NCBI RefSeq assembly: GCF_900197595.1
Contig: NZ_FZLO01000006.1
Coordinates: 62,001 to 126,000, forward strand
Direction: 5' to 3'
DNA: 64,000 bases
Source: Scatolibacter rhodanostii
GTDB taxonomy: Bacteria > Bacillota > Clostridia > Oscillospirales > Acutalibacteraceae
A program made the position numbers and the translations under genes. Numbering within the stretch: position 1 is the first letter of the stretch; every line of letters starts with the position of its first letter. The notes under the pieces are model-generated. The model was not told the DNA's origin. It saw nothing but the letters and a program-made list of their open reading frames with translations, and did not search any database. Positions 1 through 9,056 of this stretch are shown one piece after another.

Positions 1-429
1 GGTCTGCCTTTTGGTATGACAACGCTTATTATCGCTCATACCGCTTTCTGTATCCCTTACGTTTTTATGTTAGTCAAAGCAAGGTTGATTGGTATGGATA
101 AAAGCCTATCTGAAGCCGCTCTCGATTTAGGCGCCAGCCCAGTTCGCGTTTTCTTTGATATTATTCTGCCTTTGATTGCACCTGCCATTGCTTCAGGTAT
201 GCTGCTTTCCTTTACAATGAGCCTTGACGATGTTATAATTAGCGTGTTTGTGACGGGCGCAAAGACTAATACTTTACCGCTTCTTATTTATACGCAAATC
301 AAAACCGGTATCACCCCTGAAATTAACGCTTTATGTACGCTAATTTTCTTGATTTCCGTAGTTTTCTTTGCCATTTCTCTTTGGATAGGACGCTCTCCAC
401 AGAAGAAACATCTGCCCAACAATCTATAA
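1..429 (+). CDS. potC: Polyamine-type ABC transporter permease, C-terminal part (PotC-like)
   Basis: The reading frame is open from base 1, so the gene begins outside the window and only its last 142 codons are visible. The inner-membrane permease of a spermidine/putrescine importer fits best. It carries the EAA loop that docks on the ATPase (EAALDLGASP, with the conserved G and a downstream ILPLIAP), followed by hydrophobic segments. A PotD-like binding protein follows 147 bp downstream on the same strand, the usual potABCD order. PotA and PotB would be expected just upstream. Substrate specificity (polyamine or a related cation) is inferred from family and context only. Confidence 0.85.
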   Translation, partial: GLPFGMTTLIIAHTAFCIPYVFMLVKARLIGMDKSLSEAALDLGASPVRVFFDIILPLIAPAIASGMLLSFTMSLDDVIISVFVTGAKTNTLPLLIYTQIKTGITPEINALCTLIFLISVVFFAISLWIGRSPQKKHLPNNL

Positions 430-474
430 AAGCATAATGGTCTTGCCCTATGATTTTGCTGTTTTTTTTAAATA

Positions 475-531
475 AATACTGAAAAGAAAAACCTTAAGGC
501 GTCTGAATGACATCTTAAGGTAGCTTATTTT
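475..531 (+). terminator. Hairpin between potC and potD
   Basis: Inverted repeat ACCTTAAG (491-498) / CTTAAGGT (514-521). Outer complementarity extends it: AATACTGAAAA on the left matches TTTTCAGTA on the right. A short T-rich run follows. It could terminate part of the upstream message or protect its 3' end, so that potD is expressed at a different level from the permease genes. Confidence 0.4.
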
Positions 532-576
532 TCAGTACTGATAGAAATTGGATTACGTATTTTAGGAGGTATTATG

Positions 577-1686
577 ATGAAAAAGATTATTTCTATCCTG
601 TTAATTGGCGTTTTATTTGTTTCTGTGCTTGCTTCATGCAGCAGTAACACGGCCCCAGCTAAAGAATCCTCTGCTGATTCCTCAACTGGCAGCGAATCGG
701 TTGATTCTTCTAACAGCAAAACCTTGACCCTTTATACTTGGGCAGGTATGTTCTCACAAGAACTACTCGACGACTTTAAAGAAAAAACCGGTATTACCGT
801 CGACTACGCTACTTTTGATACCGATGAAACTATGCTCGCCAAATTACAGACCGAAAAGGGCGGTACTTATGACCTAATTTTAGCAGATGATTATATTCTT
901 GAGCTTGCTATTGCTGAAAATTTAGCGGCCAAATTAGATACATCAAAGCTAAGTCATTATAACAGCATTAATCCCTTTTATCAAAAGCAATTTTTTGATC
1001 CCAACGATGAATATACCGTTCCACTTGCTGCGGGTGTGCAAACCATTGTGTACAACCCTGACATTATCCAAAAAGAAATTACAGGTTATGCGGATTTATG
1101 GGATTCTTCCTTAGCCGGAAATCTTGGTGTGACTTCTAACTATCGCGTTATCAACGGTATGGCTCTTAAAGTGCTGGGTGAAAGCTATAATACCGAAGAT
1201 GTCTCTGTAATTGAAAAGGCTGGCACAAAGCTAAACGAGCTGGCACCAAATATTCGTATGATTAAAGATGACAACCTGCAAAATGACCTCATTTCAGGAG
1301 AAATTGGTGCTGCCGTTATGTACACCTCTCAAGTAACAAAGGCCAAAATGGCTCTCCCCTCTTTAAAAGTGGTCTTGCCAAAAGAAGGTATTGGCTTTGG
1401 TATTATGTCACAATTTATTCCGGTTAATGCTCCTCATCCCGATGCCGCTTATCAATTTATTGATTATCTGCTGACGCCCGAAATTGCTGCTAAATACTAT
1501 GAATTCCTCGGTTATTATTCTACCAACAAAGATGCTGATTCTCTCATTAACGAGGAATATCGAGAATTTCTTACTCTCCCTGATGAAATCACACCCGATA
1601 AAGTAGAACTCATTCAGCTTGTCTCTGCTGAAGCCACTGAAGCACATGAAAAAATTTGGACTTCTTTCAAATCTGCTACTGAATAA
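577..1686 (+). CDS. potD: Polyamine ABC transporter substrate-binding lipoprotein (PotD-like)
   Basis: Extracytoplasmic solute-binding protein that captures a polyamine or similar cation for the PotC-type permease next door. A lipoprotein signal peptide (KKIISILLIGVLFVSVLASC) ends in the lipobox LASC, so the mature protein is anchored by a lipidated Cys. A Ser-rich linker follows, then a periplasmic-binding-protein fold beginning TLTLYTWAGMF, as in PotD/PotF-type proteins. Two ATGs are adjacent (574 and 577). The AGGAGGT at 564-570 lies only 3 nt from the first and 6 nt from the second, so 577 is preferred (369 residues). Confidence 0.88.
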   Translation: MKKIISILLIGVLFVSVLASCSSNTAPAKESSADSSTGSESVDSSNSKTLTLYTWAGMFSQELLDDFKEKTGITVDYATFDTDETMLAKLQTEKGGTYDLILADDYILELAIAENLAAKLDTSKLSHYNSINPFYQKQFFDPNDEYTVPLAAGVQTIVYNPDIIQKEITGYADLWDSSLAGNLGVTSNYRVINGMALKVLGESYNTEDVSVIEKAGTKLNELAPNIRMIKDDNLQNDLISGEIGAAVMYTSQVTKAKMALPSLKVVLPKEGIGFGIMSQFIPVNAPHPDAAYQFIDYLLTPEIAAKYYEFLGYYSTNKDADSLINEEYREFLTLPDEITPDKVELIQLVSAEATEAHEKIWTSFKSATE

Positions 1687-1715
1687 TACATTGATAAAGT
1701 GAGGAGACATTCCAT

Positions 1716-2531
1716 ATGAATAAATTAACTTTCTATCCTTTTGATGATCAAGGCGCTTATGTTGATGCTTACTTACATGAACCAATGCTTGAAATGGAAA
1801 CTCATCGCGCCGAGTTTCCGGCTGTAGTCATTTGTCCGGGCGGCGGCTATATGTTTTTGTCTAAGCGCGAGGCTGACCCTGTTGCCCTACGTTATTTTGC
1901 AGCTGGATATAATGTTTTTATTCTTTACTATTCTATTCTTGATCATGCTAAAAACTTCAGACCGCTCAAAGAACTGTCTGAAACCTTTATCCGTATTCGT
2001 GAAAATGCTAAAGAATGGCATACAGATGCCAACAAAATTGCTGTCTGCGGTTTTTCTGCCGGCGGTCATTTGGCAGCCTCGTTAGGCACACTTTGGAACC
2101 ACAAAGAACTTCTAAAAAGCTATGACAACCAAGAGGGAAAGAACCGTCCCAATGCCATGATTCTTTGCTATCCTGTTATCACAGCCGACCCTGCTTTCTG
2201 CCATCAAGGTTCTATTGAAACAATCAGTGGCTGTCAGCTAGGAGAGGACGGTGCTAACTTCTTTTCTCTGGAAAATCATGTCTCTGCTGATACACCGCCA
2301 GCTTTCTTATGGCACACGGTAGAAGATGATTGTGTTCCAATTGAAAATAGTATTCGCATGGTCTCTGCCTTGCAAAAACAAAAAGTATCTTATGAATGTC
2401 ACTTTTTCCCTCACGACGGCCATGGTACTTCTGTCTGCACAGAAGAGGTTGGGTCTTACAACCCTTACAACGCCCGCTGGATGGATTTGAGTATTGAATG
2501 GCTACATAATACGTTTTCGTATCAGCCATAA
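1716..2531 (+). CDS. Alpha/beta hydrolase, acetyl-esterase-like
   Basis: A 271-residue cytoplasmic alpha/beta hydrolase with no signal peptide. It has an oxyanion-hole motif CPGGGY, the nucleophile elbow GFSAGGH (Ser about residue 112), a late Asp in VEDDCVP and a His in DGHG, giving a complete Ser-Asp-His triad. The pattern resembles small carbohydrate esterases of the acetylxylan or BD-FAE type. The natural substrate is not evident. It follows potD by 29 bp with a good GAGGAG site at 1701-1706 and may be co-transcribed, although a role in polyamine metabolism is not suggested by the sequence. Confidence 0.75.
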   Translation: MNKLTFYPFDDQGAYVDAYLHEPMLEMETHRAEFPAVVICPGGGYMFLSKREADPVALRYFAAGYNVFILYYSILDHAKNFRPLKELSETFIRIRENAKEWHTDANKIAVCGFSAGGHLAASLGTLWNHKELLKSYDNQEGKNRPNAMILCYPVITADPAFCHQGSIETISGCQLGEDGANFFSLENHVSADTPPAFLWHTVEDDCVPIENSIRMVSALQKQKVSYECHFFPHDGHGTSVCTEEVGSYNPYNARWMDLSIEWLHNTFSYQP

Positions 2532-2548
2532 GTACAACAATTTCAGGA

Positions 2549-2588
2549 AGCAGTATTAAAGCCAAAAGTCTTTAATACTGCTTTTTAT
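2549..2588 (+). terminator. Rho-independent terminator after the esterase gene
   Basis: A perfect 13-bp stem, AGCAGTATTAAAG (2549-2561) / CTTTAATACTGCT (2570-2582), is followed by TTTTAT. It ends the pot-esterase transcript. Confidence 0.85.
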
Positions 2589-2724
2589 ATGGTGCCAATT
2601 ACCACAATTGGAATGAAAATAACTTTTACCTCCCTAATTTTATGCAGGCCTAAAACCTCACCAGCTAGTAACATCCCAGCAGAATACTTCCTTATTTTAG
2701 ACACTGTCAAAAACTATTTTTACG

Positions 2725-2753
2725 TTGAGATTTGTGTCTGAATATTGTATAAT
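2725..2753 (+). promoter_or_regulatory. Sigma-A-type promoter upstream of ychF
   Basis: TTGAGA (2725-2730), 17-bp spacer, TATAAT (2748-2753). It is about 210 bp upstream of ychF and would give a long leader. In that leader, GTATATTTT (2902-2910) and AAAATATAC (2920-2928) form a perfect 9-bp inverted repeat just before the ribosome-binding site. The rest of the 2589-2964 gap shows no gene. Confidence 0.6.
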
Positions 2754-2964
2754 TAAGAATTGTATAAGCTTGTTTCTATAAAAATAAAAACTGACAAAGT
2801 GTTTGGATGAAACTTAAAGAACAAGAAATTAGGATAAAATGTACCTAAAGGAAAACAAGTCGTTACTGTGTGCAAGAATATTCGATAAGCTTTGATGACG
2901 TGTATATTTTGAAAATGGTAAAATATACCCAGTAACCTCTAAAACAAAGGAGATATAGAGATTT

Positions 2965-4059
2965 ATGAAACTAGGAATTGTCGGTCTGCCCAATGTCGGC
3001 AAAAGTACACTTTTTAATGCTATTACCAATGCCGGTGCACAATCGGCCAACTACCCATTTTGCACGATTGAACCCAATGTGGGCGTGGTCGCTGTTCCAG
3101 ACAAACGTCTGGATGCTTTAGCTAAAATGTATGAACCAGAAAAATTCACACCTGCAACGATTGAATTTGTGGACATCGCAGGCCTTGTCAAAGGAGCTTC
3201 TAAAGGAGAAGGTCTGGGCAACAAATTCTTGTCCAATATTCGAGAAGTAGACGCGATTCTGCACGTTGTACGCTGCTTTGAAAATGACGACATTATCCAT
3301 GTTGAAGGCAGCATTGATCCTAAACGTGATATTGAAACCATAGATCTAGAGTTGATCCTTTCTGATCTTGAATTTGTGGAAAGAAAAATTGACCGCACTA
3401 AAAAAGCAATGAAAGCCGATAAAAAATTGCAAGATGAAGTCGCTTTCTTTGAGCGTGTAAAAGGTGAACTTGAAAAAGGAAATTCTGCTCGTAGTATCTC
3501 CTGTACGGAAGAAGAAGCAGAATGGCTATCTTCTGTTGCCTTGCTGACCAATAAACCTATTATTTATGCCGCCAACATGAGTGACACTGATTTTTCTTCT
3601 GGCATAGAAAGCAACAGCGGTTATCAAACTGTCTCAGAGATTGCACGTCAAGAATCTGCAGCTGTACTGCCTATTTGTGCTGAAATTGAAGCTGAAATTT
3701 CTGGCATGGATTATGAAGAAAAGCAAATGTTCCTTTCTGACATGAACTTGTCTGAATCTGGCCTCGATCGTTTGATTCGTGAATGTTATGCTCTATTAGG
3801 TTTGATTTCTTATCTAACTGCCGGCAAGCCTGAGGTTCGTGCCTGGACCATTACCAAGGGCACAAAAGCACCCCAAGCAGCGGGAAAAATTCACACTGAC
3901 TTTGAAAAAGGCTTTATTAGAGCTGAGGTCATTGGCTTTGATGAGTTGATGGAAACCGGCTCCATGTCTACCGCCAAAGAAAAGGGACTTGTCCGCTCTG
4001 AGGGAAAAGAATACGTCATGCAAGATGGTGACATTGTTTTATTCCGTTTCAATGTCTAA
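2965..4059 (+). CDS. ychF: Redox-regulated ATPase YchF/OLA1
   Basis: Universally conserved ribosome-associated P-loop NTPase of 364 residues, the normal length. It has the Obg-like G1 motif GLPNVGKS near the N terminus and the G3 motif DIAGLV. The G4 motif is NMSD instead of NKxD, the substitution that makes the family prefer ATP. A C-terminal TGS domain ends in GDIVLFRFNV. The start follows AAAGGAG at about 2946-2952. It stands alone between a terminator and a bidirectional terminator, so it appears monocistronic. In other bacteria YchF binds ribosomes and influences stress responses. The exact role here is not visible. Confidence 0.95.
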   Translation: MKLGIVGLPNVGKSTLFNAITNAGAQSANYPFCTIEPNVGVVAVPDKRLDALAKMYEPEKFTPATIEFVDIAGLVKGASKGEGLGNKFLSNIREVDAILHVVRCFENDDIIHVEGSIDPKRDIETIDLELILSDLEFVERKIDRTKKAMKADKKLQDEVAFFERVKGELEKGNSARSISCTEEEAEWLSSVALLTNKPIIYAANMSDTDFSSGIESNSGYQTVSEIARQESAAVLPICAEIEAEISGMDYEEKQMFLSDMNLSESGLDRLIRECYALLGLISYLTAGKPEVRAWTITKGTKAPQAAGKIHTDFEKGFIRAEVIGFDELMETGSMSTAKEKGLVRSEGKEYVMQDGDIVLFRFNV

Positions 4060-4105
4060 TCCCTTTTTAATATTATCTCTGCTCTATCTCTGCTGTTTTA
4101 AAAAA

Positions 4106-4140
4106 GAAACCTGTAGGCAATAATTTTGCCTACAGATTTC
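4106..4140. terminator. Bidirectional terminator between ychF and the chemoreceptor gene
   Basis: Stem with arms 4106-4120 and 4126-4140, core CTGTAGGCAA / TTGCCTACAG. A-rich sequence lies on one side and T-rich on the other, so it can serve both converging genes. Confidence 0.8.
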
Positions 4141-4208
4141 TTGCTTTTTACAGTACTATGTTAATTTCTATCTCGATCTAATTATAAAAGAACATTTTTA
4201 GTCTTCAC

Positions 4209-6374
4209 TCAATATTTAGAGCCTTCATTTATGCTCTCAATATTTACGCTGCTTTCTTCTTGCCATGTATTTTCGATATCTTCATGGTAGGTTTCATTGT
4301 TATCCAGCTTAAATCTTGCTACTTCGGCTTGCAAAGCATGGGCTTGAGCTGACAATTCTTCACTAGAGGCAGAGCTTTCTTCTGCTGTAGCTGCGTTTTC
4401 TTGCACAACGGCAGAGACTTCCGCTATTCCCTTTTGAATTTCATCAATTGCATAGGCCTGCTCTGATGAAGAATTTTCAATATTATGAATGGCATTATTC
4501 ACTTTACTGGAGTTTTCAGAAAGTTCTTTTAACAGGAATGCCGTCTCTTCTGCAATTTTATTTCCTTGGGAAACTGTTTCTGTCGCGTGGCTAATCAAGC
4601 CTGCTGTTTGATGAGCTGCTTCAGCAGATTTTCCTGCCAAATTACGCACCTCATCCGCAACAACCGCAAATCCTTTTCCGGCTGTACCAGCTCGAGCAGC
4701 TTCAATTGCTGCATTTAAAGCTAAAATATTGGTCTGAAACGCAATATCTTCAATTACTTTGGTAATATCAGAGATTTTTTCACTAGCCATGCGAATTTCA
4801 TCCATAGAATGTGTCAATTCTTGCATATGCTGGTTAACCTCTTGGGTCCGTAGGTCGGCTTGTCCCACATATTCTGTTGCTTCACGAACGTGATTCAAGT
4901 TGTTTTCAGCTTGGTTGGCTACTGTACTAATTGAGGCTGTCAACTCTTCTACTGTTGCAGCTTGCTCTGTAGCACCTGAAGCCAACGCCTGCGAGCCTGA
5001 AGACACTTGCCCTGCTCCAGCATTTACTTGTTCAGACGCCGTTTGAATCGTGGAAAGAACATTGTTTAGGGAGGATGAAATGTTCAGCATTGCTTCTTTA
5101 ATGGGTGCAAATTCGCCTACATAGTCTTGCTCCAGATGAACGCGCATATCACCGTCTGCCATTGTTCCCAGAACAGATGTGACCTCTTTTATGTAACTTA
5201 TATAACGATTTAGTTGTGTCACTGTACGATTAATCGCGGTTGCCATCTGCCCTACTTCATCTTTAGAATTAACCTCTGCAGAAATATCTAGTCTGCCTTC
5301 AGCAATTTCATTCGCTGTTTTTGTTAGATTCTTAATGGGTGACACTATGCTTCTTGCTACAACTATAATCATTAAGAAAACAATCACAACAGCCAGCCCA
5401 AATACAATTAAGGTGTATATTAAAATCTGATTATACTCTTTAAAGAATTCATTGTCTGGCAAGCCAGAAGTAATTGTCCAACCCGTCTCTCCAATAGAAG
5501 AAACAAATCCGCGTGCCTCTTCACCATTGAGCGTATATATGATTTCTTCATTGGTTTGTGCCAAAATAGCAGACTTGATATTTTCTGACATATTGGCATC
5601 TGCTATATTTGTATTTACAAGAGATTTATCGGGGTGAGATAAAAGTTGCCCACCTTGTGTTGTCATCAAATAATATCCAGTATTGCCTAACTCATAGCTG
5701 CTTACAATTTGACTCAATCTTTCCAGTGTCATATCAACGCCAGCAACACCAATAATTTCACCTGATTTGTCATCAAAAATTGGTACAAAAACCGAAGCTA
5801 TCTGTTTACCTGTCACCATATCTTCATAGGGCTCACTTAATGTCAAGCCATTTTTTTCTTCCATCTGCGCGAACCAAGATCTCTCTTTTACTTTATAATC
5901 ATCTATATTGTCACCGCCTGTAGTAATCAATTGCTCTGCATCTACCCCTGCAACAAATACAGCTAATATATTTTCGTCTTCGCCATGTGCCGCCTCTAAT
6001 GTGTCCGTCAACAGTTTATAATCACTCTGTTTTTCTAAATTCTTGGTTTTGTTTGAATCCATTATCATCTGCTTGACAAAAATATTGTTGGCGAGCTGCT
6101 CTGCAATATCTTCATATCTCATCAAAAAGTTTTCAAGGTCATAAGCGGCTGCCTGTGATTTCGCCTGCAAAACATTGTTTGATTGACTAATTGTGCTTGC
6201 CTTTATCATTTGTAGCAAGATAGCTCCTACCACTGCCAGTGATAGAATAACTGGCAAACCTATGGATATTAAAATTTTTGTCAGAAGAGTTTTAAACGTA
6301 CCTTTTTTATTGCTCTGAAAATCAGAAATAGAAGTTTTGCTATTTTCATTTAATTCGCTTGGTGGAATTTTCAT
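4209..6374 (-). CDS. Methyl-accepting chemotaxis protein with extracellular Cache-type sensor
   Basis: A 721-residue chemoreceptor. It has a cytoplasmic N-terminal stretch, a transmembrane helix (about residues 35-55), an extracellular sensor of about 260 residues with dCache features ([36 protein letters not shown]), and a second transmembrane helix (about 320-345). HAMP follows ([20 protein letters not shown]), then a long signalling coiled coil. The hairpin tip is canonical ([20 protein letters not shown], then [15 protein letters not shown]), which is where CheA/CheW dock. The ligand is unknown; dCache domains of this kind often bind amino acids or other small organics. No che or flagellar genes lie in the window, so this is an orphan receptor locus. 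Confidence 0.93.
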   Translation of the reverse strand: MKIPPSELNENSKTSISDFQSNKKGTFKTLLTKILISIGLPVILSLAVVGAILLQMIKASTISQSNNVLQAKSQAAAYDLENFLMRYEDIAEQLANNIFVKQMIMDSNKTKNLEKQSDYKLLTDTLEAAHGEDENILAVFVAGVDAEQLITTGGDNIDDYKVKERSWFAQMEEKNGLTLSEPYEDMVTGKQIASVFVPIFDDKSGEIIGVAGVDMTLERLSQIVSSYELGNTGYYLMTTQGGQLLSHPDKSLVNTNIADANMSENIKSAILAQTNEEIIYTLNGEEARGFVSSIGETGWTITSGLPDNEFFKEYNQILIYTLIVFGLAVVIVFLMIIVVARSIVSPIKNLTKTANEIAEGRLDISAEVNSKDEVGQMATAINRTVTQLNRYISYIKEVTSVLGTMADGDMRVHLEQDYVGEFAPIKEAMLNISSSLNNVLSTIQTASEQVNAGAGQVSSGSQALASGATEQAATVEELTASISTVANQAENNLNHVREATEYVGQADLRTQEVNQHMQELTHSMDEIRMASEKISDITKVIEDIAFQTNILALNAAIEAARAGTAGKGFAVVADEVRNLAGKSAEAAHQTAGLISHATETVSQGNKIAEETAFLLKELSENSSKVNNAIHNIENSSSEQAYAIDEIQKGIAEVSAVVQENAATAEESSASSEELSAQAHALQAEVARFKLDNNETYHEDIENTWQEESSVNIESINEGSKY

Positions 6375-6592
6375 TATAATTTCTCCTTTGTTAAATAAAC
6401 ACCCTATTTTTAGAAAACTAAACTTTTATGGTATCGTACAGATATTTACTATATTTATTCCACCTGCCAACAAAAAAGAAAGGAAAAACTCGCATTCTCT
6501 GTTTTTTTGTCGAATTCTACACATTGCCTATTAATTTGTTCACCGCATAATATAAACTGCACAAAGATTGTATACTATAATATATAAAAAAA

Positions 6593-6620
6593 GGAGCCGA
6601 GATATAAAAAATCGGCTTCC
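6593..6620 (-). terminator. Terminator after the HAD phosphatase gene
   Basis: GGAGCCGA (6593-6600) pairs with TCGGCTTCC (6612-6620). On the minus strand the stem is followed by a run of seven T (complement of the A-tract just before 6593). Confidence 0.8.
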
Positions 6621-6653
6621 TTAAGTAATTTCGATTAATCTGTCTATCATTTT

Positions 6654-7304
6654 TTACAGCGTTTTTAGAAGATTTTTCAGCTCGTGCGTATTCTCTACAA
6701 TATAATCTGCACCTGCCGCTTCAAATTCGCCCTTTTCAGCAAATCCATGGCGAATACCAATGCTTTGAACGCCATTCTCTTTTGCTCCTAAAATATCGTG
6801 CTCTCTGTCCCCTATCATAATCATTTCTTCTTTGGAAACTCCTGCTAATTGACGAACTGCTTCTTTAATAATATCTCCTTTTTCAGACAAAGTGCCATCT
6901 AAAGTAGCGCCCACAATTACCTTAAAATACTCTTTAATATGAAACATTTCTAATATCTGCTCTGCAAAAACTTGGGGTTTTGAGGTTGCCAGACAAACTG
7001 TTTTCCCCTCTGCAACCAGTTCTTCTACAAGTTCTTTCATGCCTTCATACATTTTGCACTCATAGACGCCCTTTTCGGTATACCGCTCTCTATATTTCTC
7101 TAACGCCTTACGTACGCCTGTTTCATTTAGATTATAAAAAGTTCTGAAAGAATAATCTAATGGCGGACCAATAAAACGGCGAAATTGCTCGGGTTCACTC
7201 TCTTCAATCCCTAAACTATTTAAGGCATAATATACACTTTTAAAAATCCCTTCGCTTGAATTAACCAAAGTACCATCCAAGTCAAATAAAATATACTGTT
7301 TCAA
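6654..7304 (-). CDS. HAD-superfamily hydrolase, phosphoglycolate-phosphatase-like
   Basis: A 216-residue HAD phosphatase of the Gph/PpaX type. Motif I is FDLDGTLVNS (nucleophile Asp about residue 8), motif II is in LATSKP with its Thr/Ser and Lys, and motif IV is IGDREHDILGA with acidic metal ligands. The helical C1 cap between motifs I and II is the size used by phosphoglycolate and pyrophosphate phosphatases. The start is TTG at 7304, placed 5-6 nt after AGGAGG; no ATG lies near the site. Substrate cannot be told. Housekeeping dephosphorylation of 2-phosphoglycolate or a similar small ester is likely. Confidence 0.85.
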   Translation of the reverse strand: MKQYILFDLDGTLVNSSEGIFKSVYYALNSLGIEESEPEQFRRFIGPPLDYSFRTFYNLNETGVRKALEKYRERYTEKGVYECKMYEGMKELVEELVAEGKTVCLATSKPQVFAEQILEMFHIKEYFKVIVGATLDGTLSEKGDIIKEAVRQLAGVSKEEMIMIGDREHDILGAKENGVQSIGIRHGFAEKGEFEAAGADYIVENTHELKNLLKTL

Positions 7305-7376
7305 ATTGACCTCCTGCTCATTCCACTTGTTTTCTTAATCATATCATCTAGGGCAATTGAAGTCAATCTGCCCATG

Positions 7377-7416
7377 AAAATGCACCTGCGAGATTCCAAT
7401 CCCACAGGTGCAAGTA
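7377..7416 (-). terminator. Terminator after the TPM gene
   Basis: TGCACCTG (7381-7388) pairs with CAGGTGCA (7405-7412). The minus-strand sequence after the stem is ATTTTCAT. It closes the xpaC-telA-lemA-like-TPM operon. Confidence 0.65.
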
Positions 7417-7419
7417 TTT

Positions 7420-8409
7420 TTATCCGCGTCCAGCTCCGCCGCCGCCTGAAGATCCTCCACCAGAGAAACCTCCACCGCCGCCAAAGCCGCCGCTTCCGAA
7501 ACCGCCAAAACCGCCTCGTCCGGCACCACCGCCACCTGAGCGACCGCCGCCGCCAAAACCACCAAATCCTCCAAAACCACCAGACGGTGGCCTATGTCCG
7601 CCATAACCTCCGAAACCGCCATGGTGATGATTATGGTATCTGGGACGGAACATACTGCCCAGCAGCCAGCCATTCCAGAAACCGCCGCCTCCGCCGCCAT
7701 ATCCTCCGCCACCGCCTCCACGACGAGAACCGCCTATAATAGAAGCAATAACCACAAGGATTACAATCAATAAAATTATTCTGCCTATACCGCGAACAAT
7801 ATTGGAGATTCCTGAACCGATAGACGAGAATATATTGGATGAGCGCGGATTTCCGCCCTGCCCATAACTGTTGTCTTGATTGGTGTACTCATCTTGATAG
7901 TTTGCGTAGTATCTTTGCATTTTTCCATATGCTTCATCAAAAAATGCTTTTACCGCTGTATCATATTGCCCATTGTCATAATCTTTATAAAAGTAATCTT
8001 CTAACATTGTGTTCAGCACACTGGCTGTAAAAAGATTTTCTACTCCAGTGCCCGGCATCGCTCTAACGGCAACTTCTCCTGTAGCAAACATCAAAAGTAA
8101 ACCGTTATTGCGCTCGGATGAGCCGATTCCCCATGTATTAAAAATCTCATAAGCATAACGCTCGGCTCTATCCCCAGAAATAAAATCAACTGCCACAACA
8201 ACAATTTCTGCTCCTGTTGATTTAAAAAGAGCTTGATTGCGTGTGATAATGTCTTGCTCTGTTGTGTCAGAAAGTACATCTGCTTGATCCAGCACATATT
8301 GATTGGACGGACGACTTGGTACTGTAACTGCAAAAGCCGGCAAAGCTGTCGGCACTAGCAGAATGACGGCTACCAAAAACGCCAACCCTTTTTTTATCAA
8401 ATTCTTCAT
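7420..8409 (-). CDS. TPM-domain membrane protein with glycine-rich tail (YgcG family)
   Basis: A signal peptide (KGLAFLVAVILLVPTALPAFA) is followed by a TPM domain (YVLDQADVLSD, then GAEIVVVAVDFISGD and NNGLLLMFATGEVAVRAMPG), a transmembrane helix (IGRIILLIVILVVIASIIGG) and about 110 residues that are largely Gly, with Phe, Ser and Arg. This is the architecture of membrane-anchored YgcG/TPM proteins, whose domain faces outside. It lies directly after a LemA-like gene, a pairing common in bacteria. The longest frame starts at 8424, but GGAG sits 5 nt before the ATG at 8409, so that start (329 residues) is preferred. Function in the family is poorly defined; photosystem repair and phosphatase roles are known only from plant relatives. 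Confidence 0.85.
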   Translation of the reverse strand: MKNLIKKGLAFLVAVILLVPTALPAFAVTVPSRPSNQYVLDQADVLSDTTEQDIITRNQALFKSTGAEIVVVAVDFISGDRAERYAYEIFNTWGIGSSERNNGLLLMFATGEVAVRAMPGTGVENLFTASVLNTMLEDYFYKDYDNGQYDTAVKAFFDEAYGKMQRYYANYQDEYTNQDNSYGQGGNPRSSNIFSSIGSGISNIVRGIGRIILLIVILVVIASIIGGSRRGGGGGGYGGGGGGFWNGWLLGSMFRPRYHNHHHGGFGGYGGHRPPSGGFGGFGGFGGGGRSGGGGAGRGGFGGFGSGGFGGGGGFSGGGSSGGGGAGRG

Positions 8410-8457
8410 TTCTACTCCATTCATCTATCATTCGGTCCGTCAGTTCATTTTTCCCAA

Positions 8458-9009
8458 TTATAAGTCACCATATACATAAACCATTGCAGACGATATCAGC
8501 TGTTTTCCATTTATCTTTATGGCCTTCAGCAAACTTGCCGGGAATTTGTCTTGCTTAGCATTCCATTCTGCCGCTTGTTTATTGTAGTCTAAGTGTCCAA
8601 TTTGATCTTTTAGAGAAAGAATTTCAGCCATGAAATTTTCATTAGACCTTTGGTCTTGTTCGTTCAATGCAGTATTTTTCAGTTCTGCTGACAACGTATC
8701 TGTCAATGCGTAAATCTCCTTGAGCACTTCTGGTGAAACCTGTTCATTTTCCGAAACTGTCAGTTCACTCAATTTACTTTCAATGGCTTGACACATGGGC
8801 TCTAACTGACTATTCTGGTCTGCATACTTTCTGGCTATTTTCAGCATATTTTGTGCTTTATCTGCGGTTTCAGTGATCTTTGTGCCGACAGAATCCTGAT
8901 AAACTTCAATCAGTTCAAGACGTTCTTTCTTCTGTGAGTTGCCCATTCCCCAAACGGCAACCAACACAATCGCAATCACCATGAGGAAAAATGCAATTTT
9001 CTTTTTCAA
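8458..9009 (-). CDS. LemA-like membrane-anchored helical protein
   Basis: A 183-residue protein with one N-terminal transmembrane anchor (KKIAFFLMVIAIVLVAVWGM) and an otherwise helical, charged body. The late segment DYNKQAAEWNAKQDKFPASL resembles the conserved YN-x-x-V-x-x-YN-x-x-x-x-x-FP block of LemA. The location between telA and a TPM gene also matches LemA. Similarity is partial, so this is a divergent member. The start is TTG at 9009, about 8 nt after an AAGGG-type site; no better ATG is seen. LemA proteins have no settled biochemical role. Confidence 0.65.
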   Translation of the reverse strand: MKKKIAFFLMVIAIVLVAVWGMGNSQKKERLELIEVYQDSVGTKITETADKAQNMLKIARKYADQNSQLEPMCQAIESKLSELTVSENEQVSPEVLKEIYALTDTLSAELKNTALNEQDQRSNENFMAEILSLKDQIGHLDYNKQAAEWNAKQDKFPASLLKAIKINGKQLISSAMVYVYGDL

Positions 9010-9056
9010 TGTTTCTTCCCTTTCTTTTCACTAGTCACCCTACTGCCGCATTTGAT

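Noticed and set aside
6375-6592. Sigma-28 flagellar promoter upstream of the chemoreceptor
   Set aside because: No TAAA-N15-GCCGATAA-like match was found on the minus strand. The promoter type remains unassigned.
7374-7739. Arg-rich protein on the plus strand
   Set aside because: It is the complement of the glycine-rich tail of the TPM gene. Composition follows from GGN codons.
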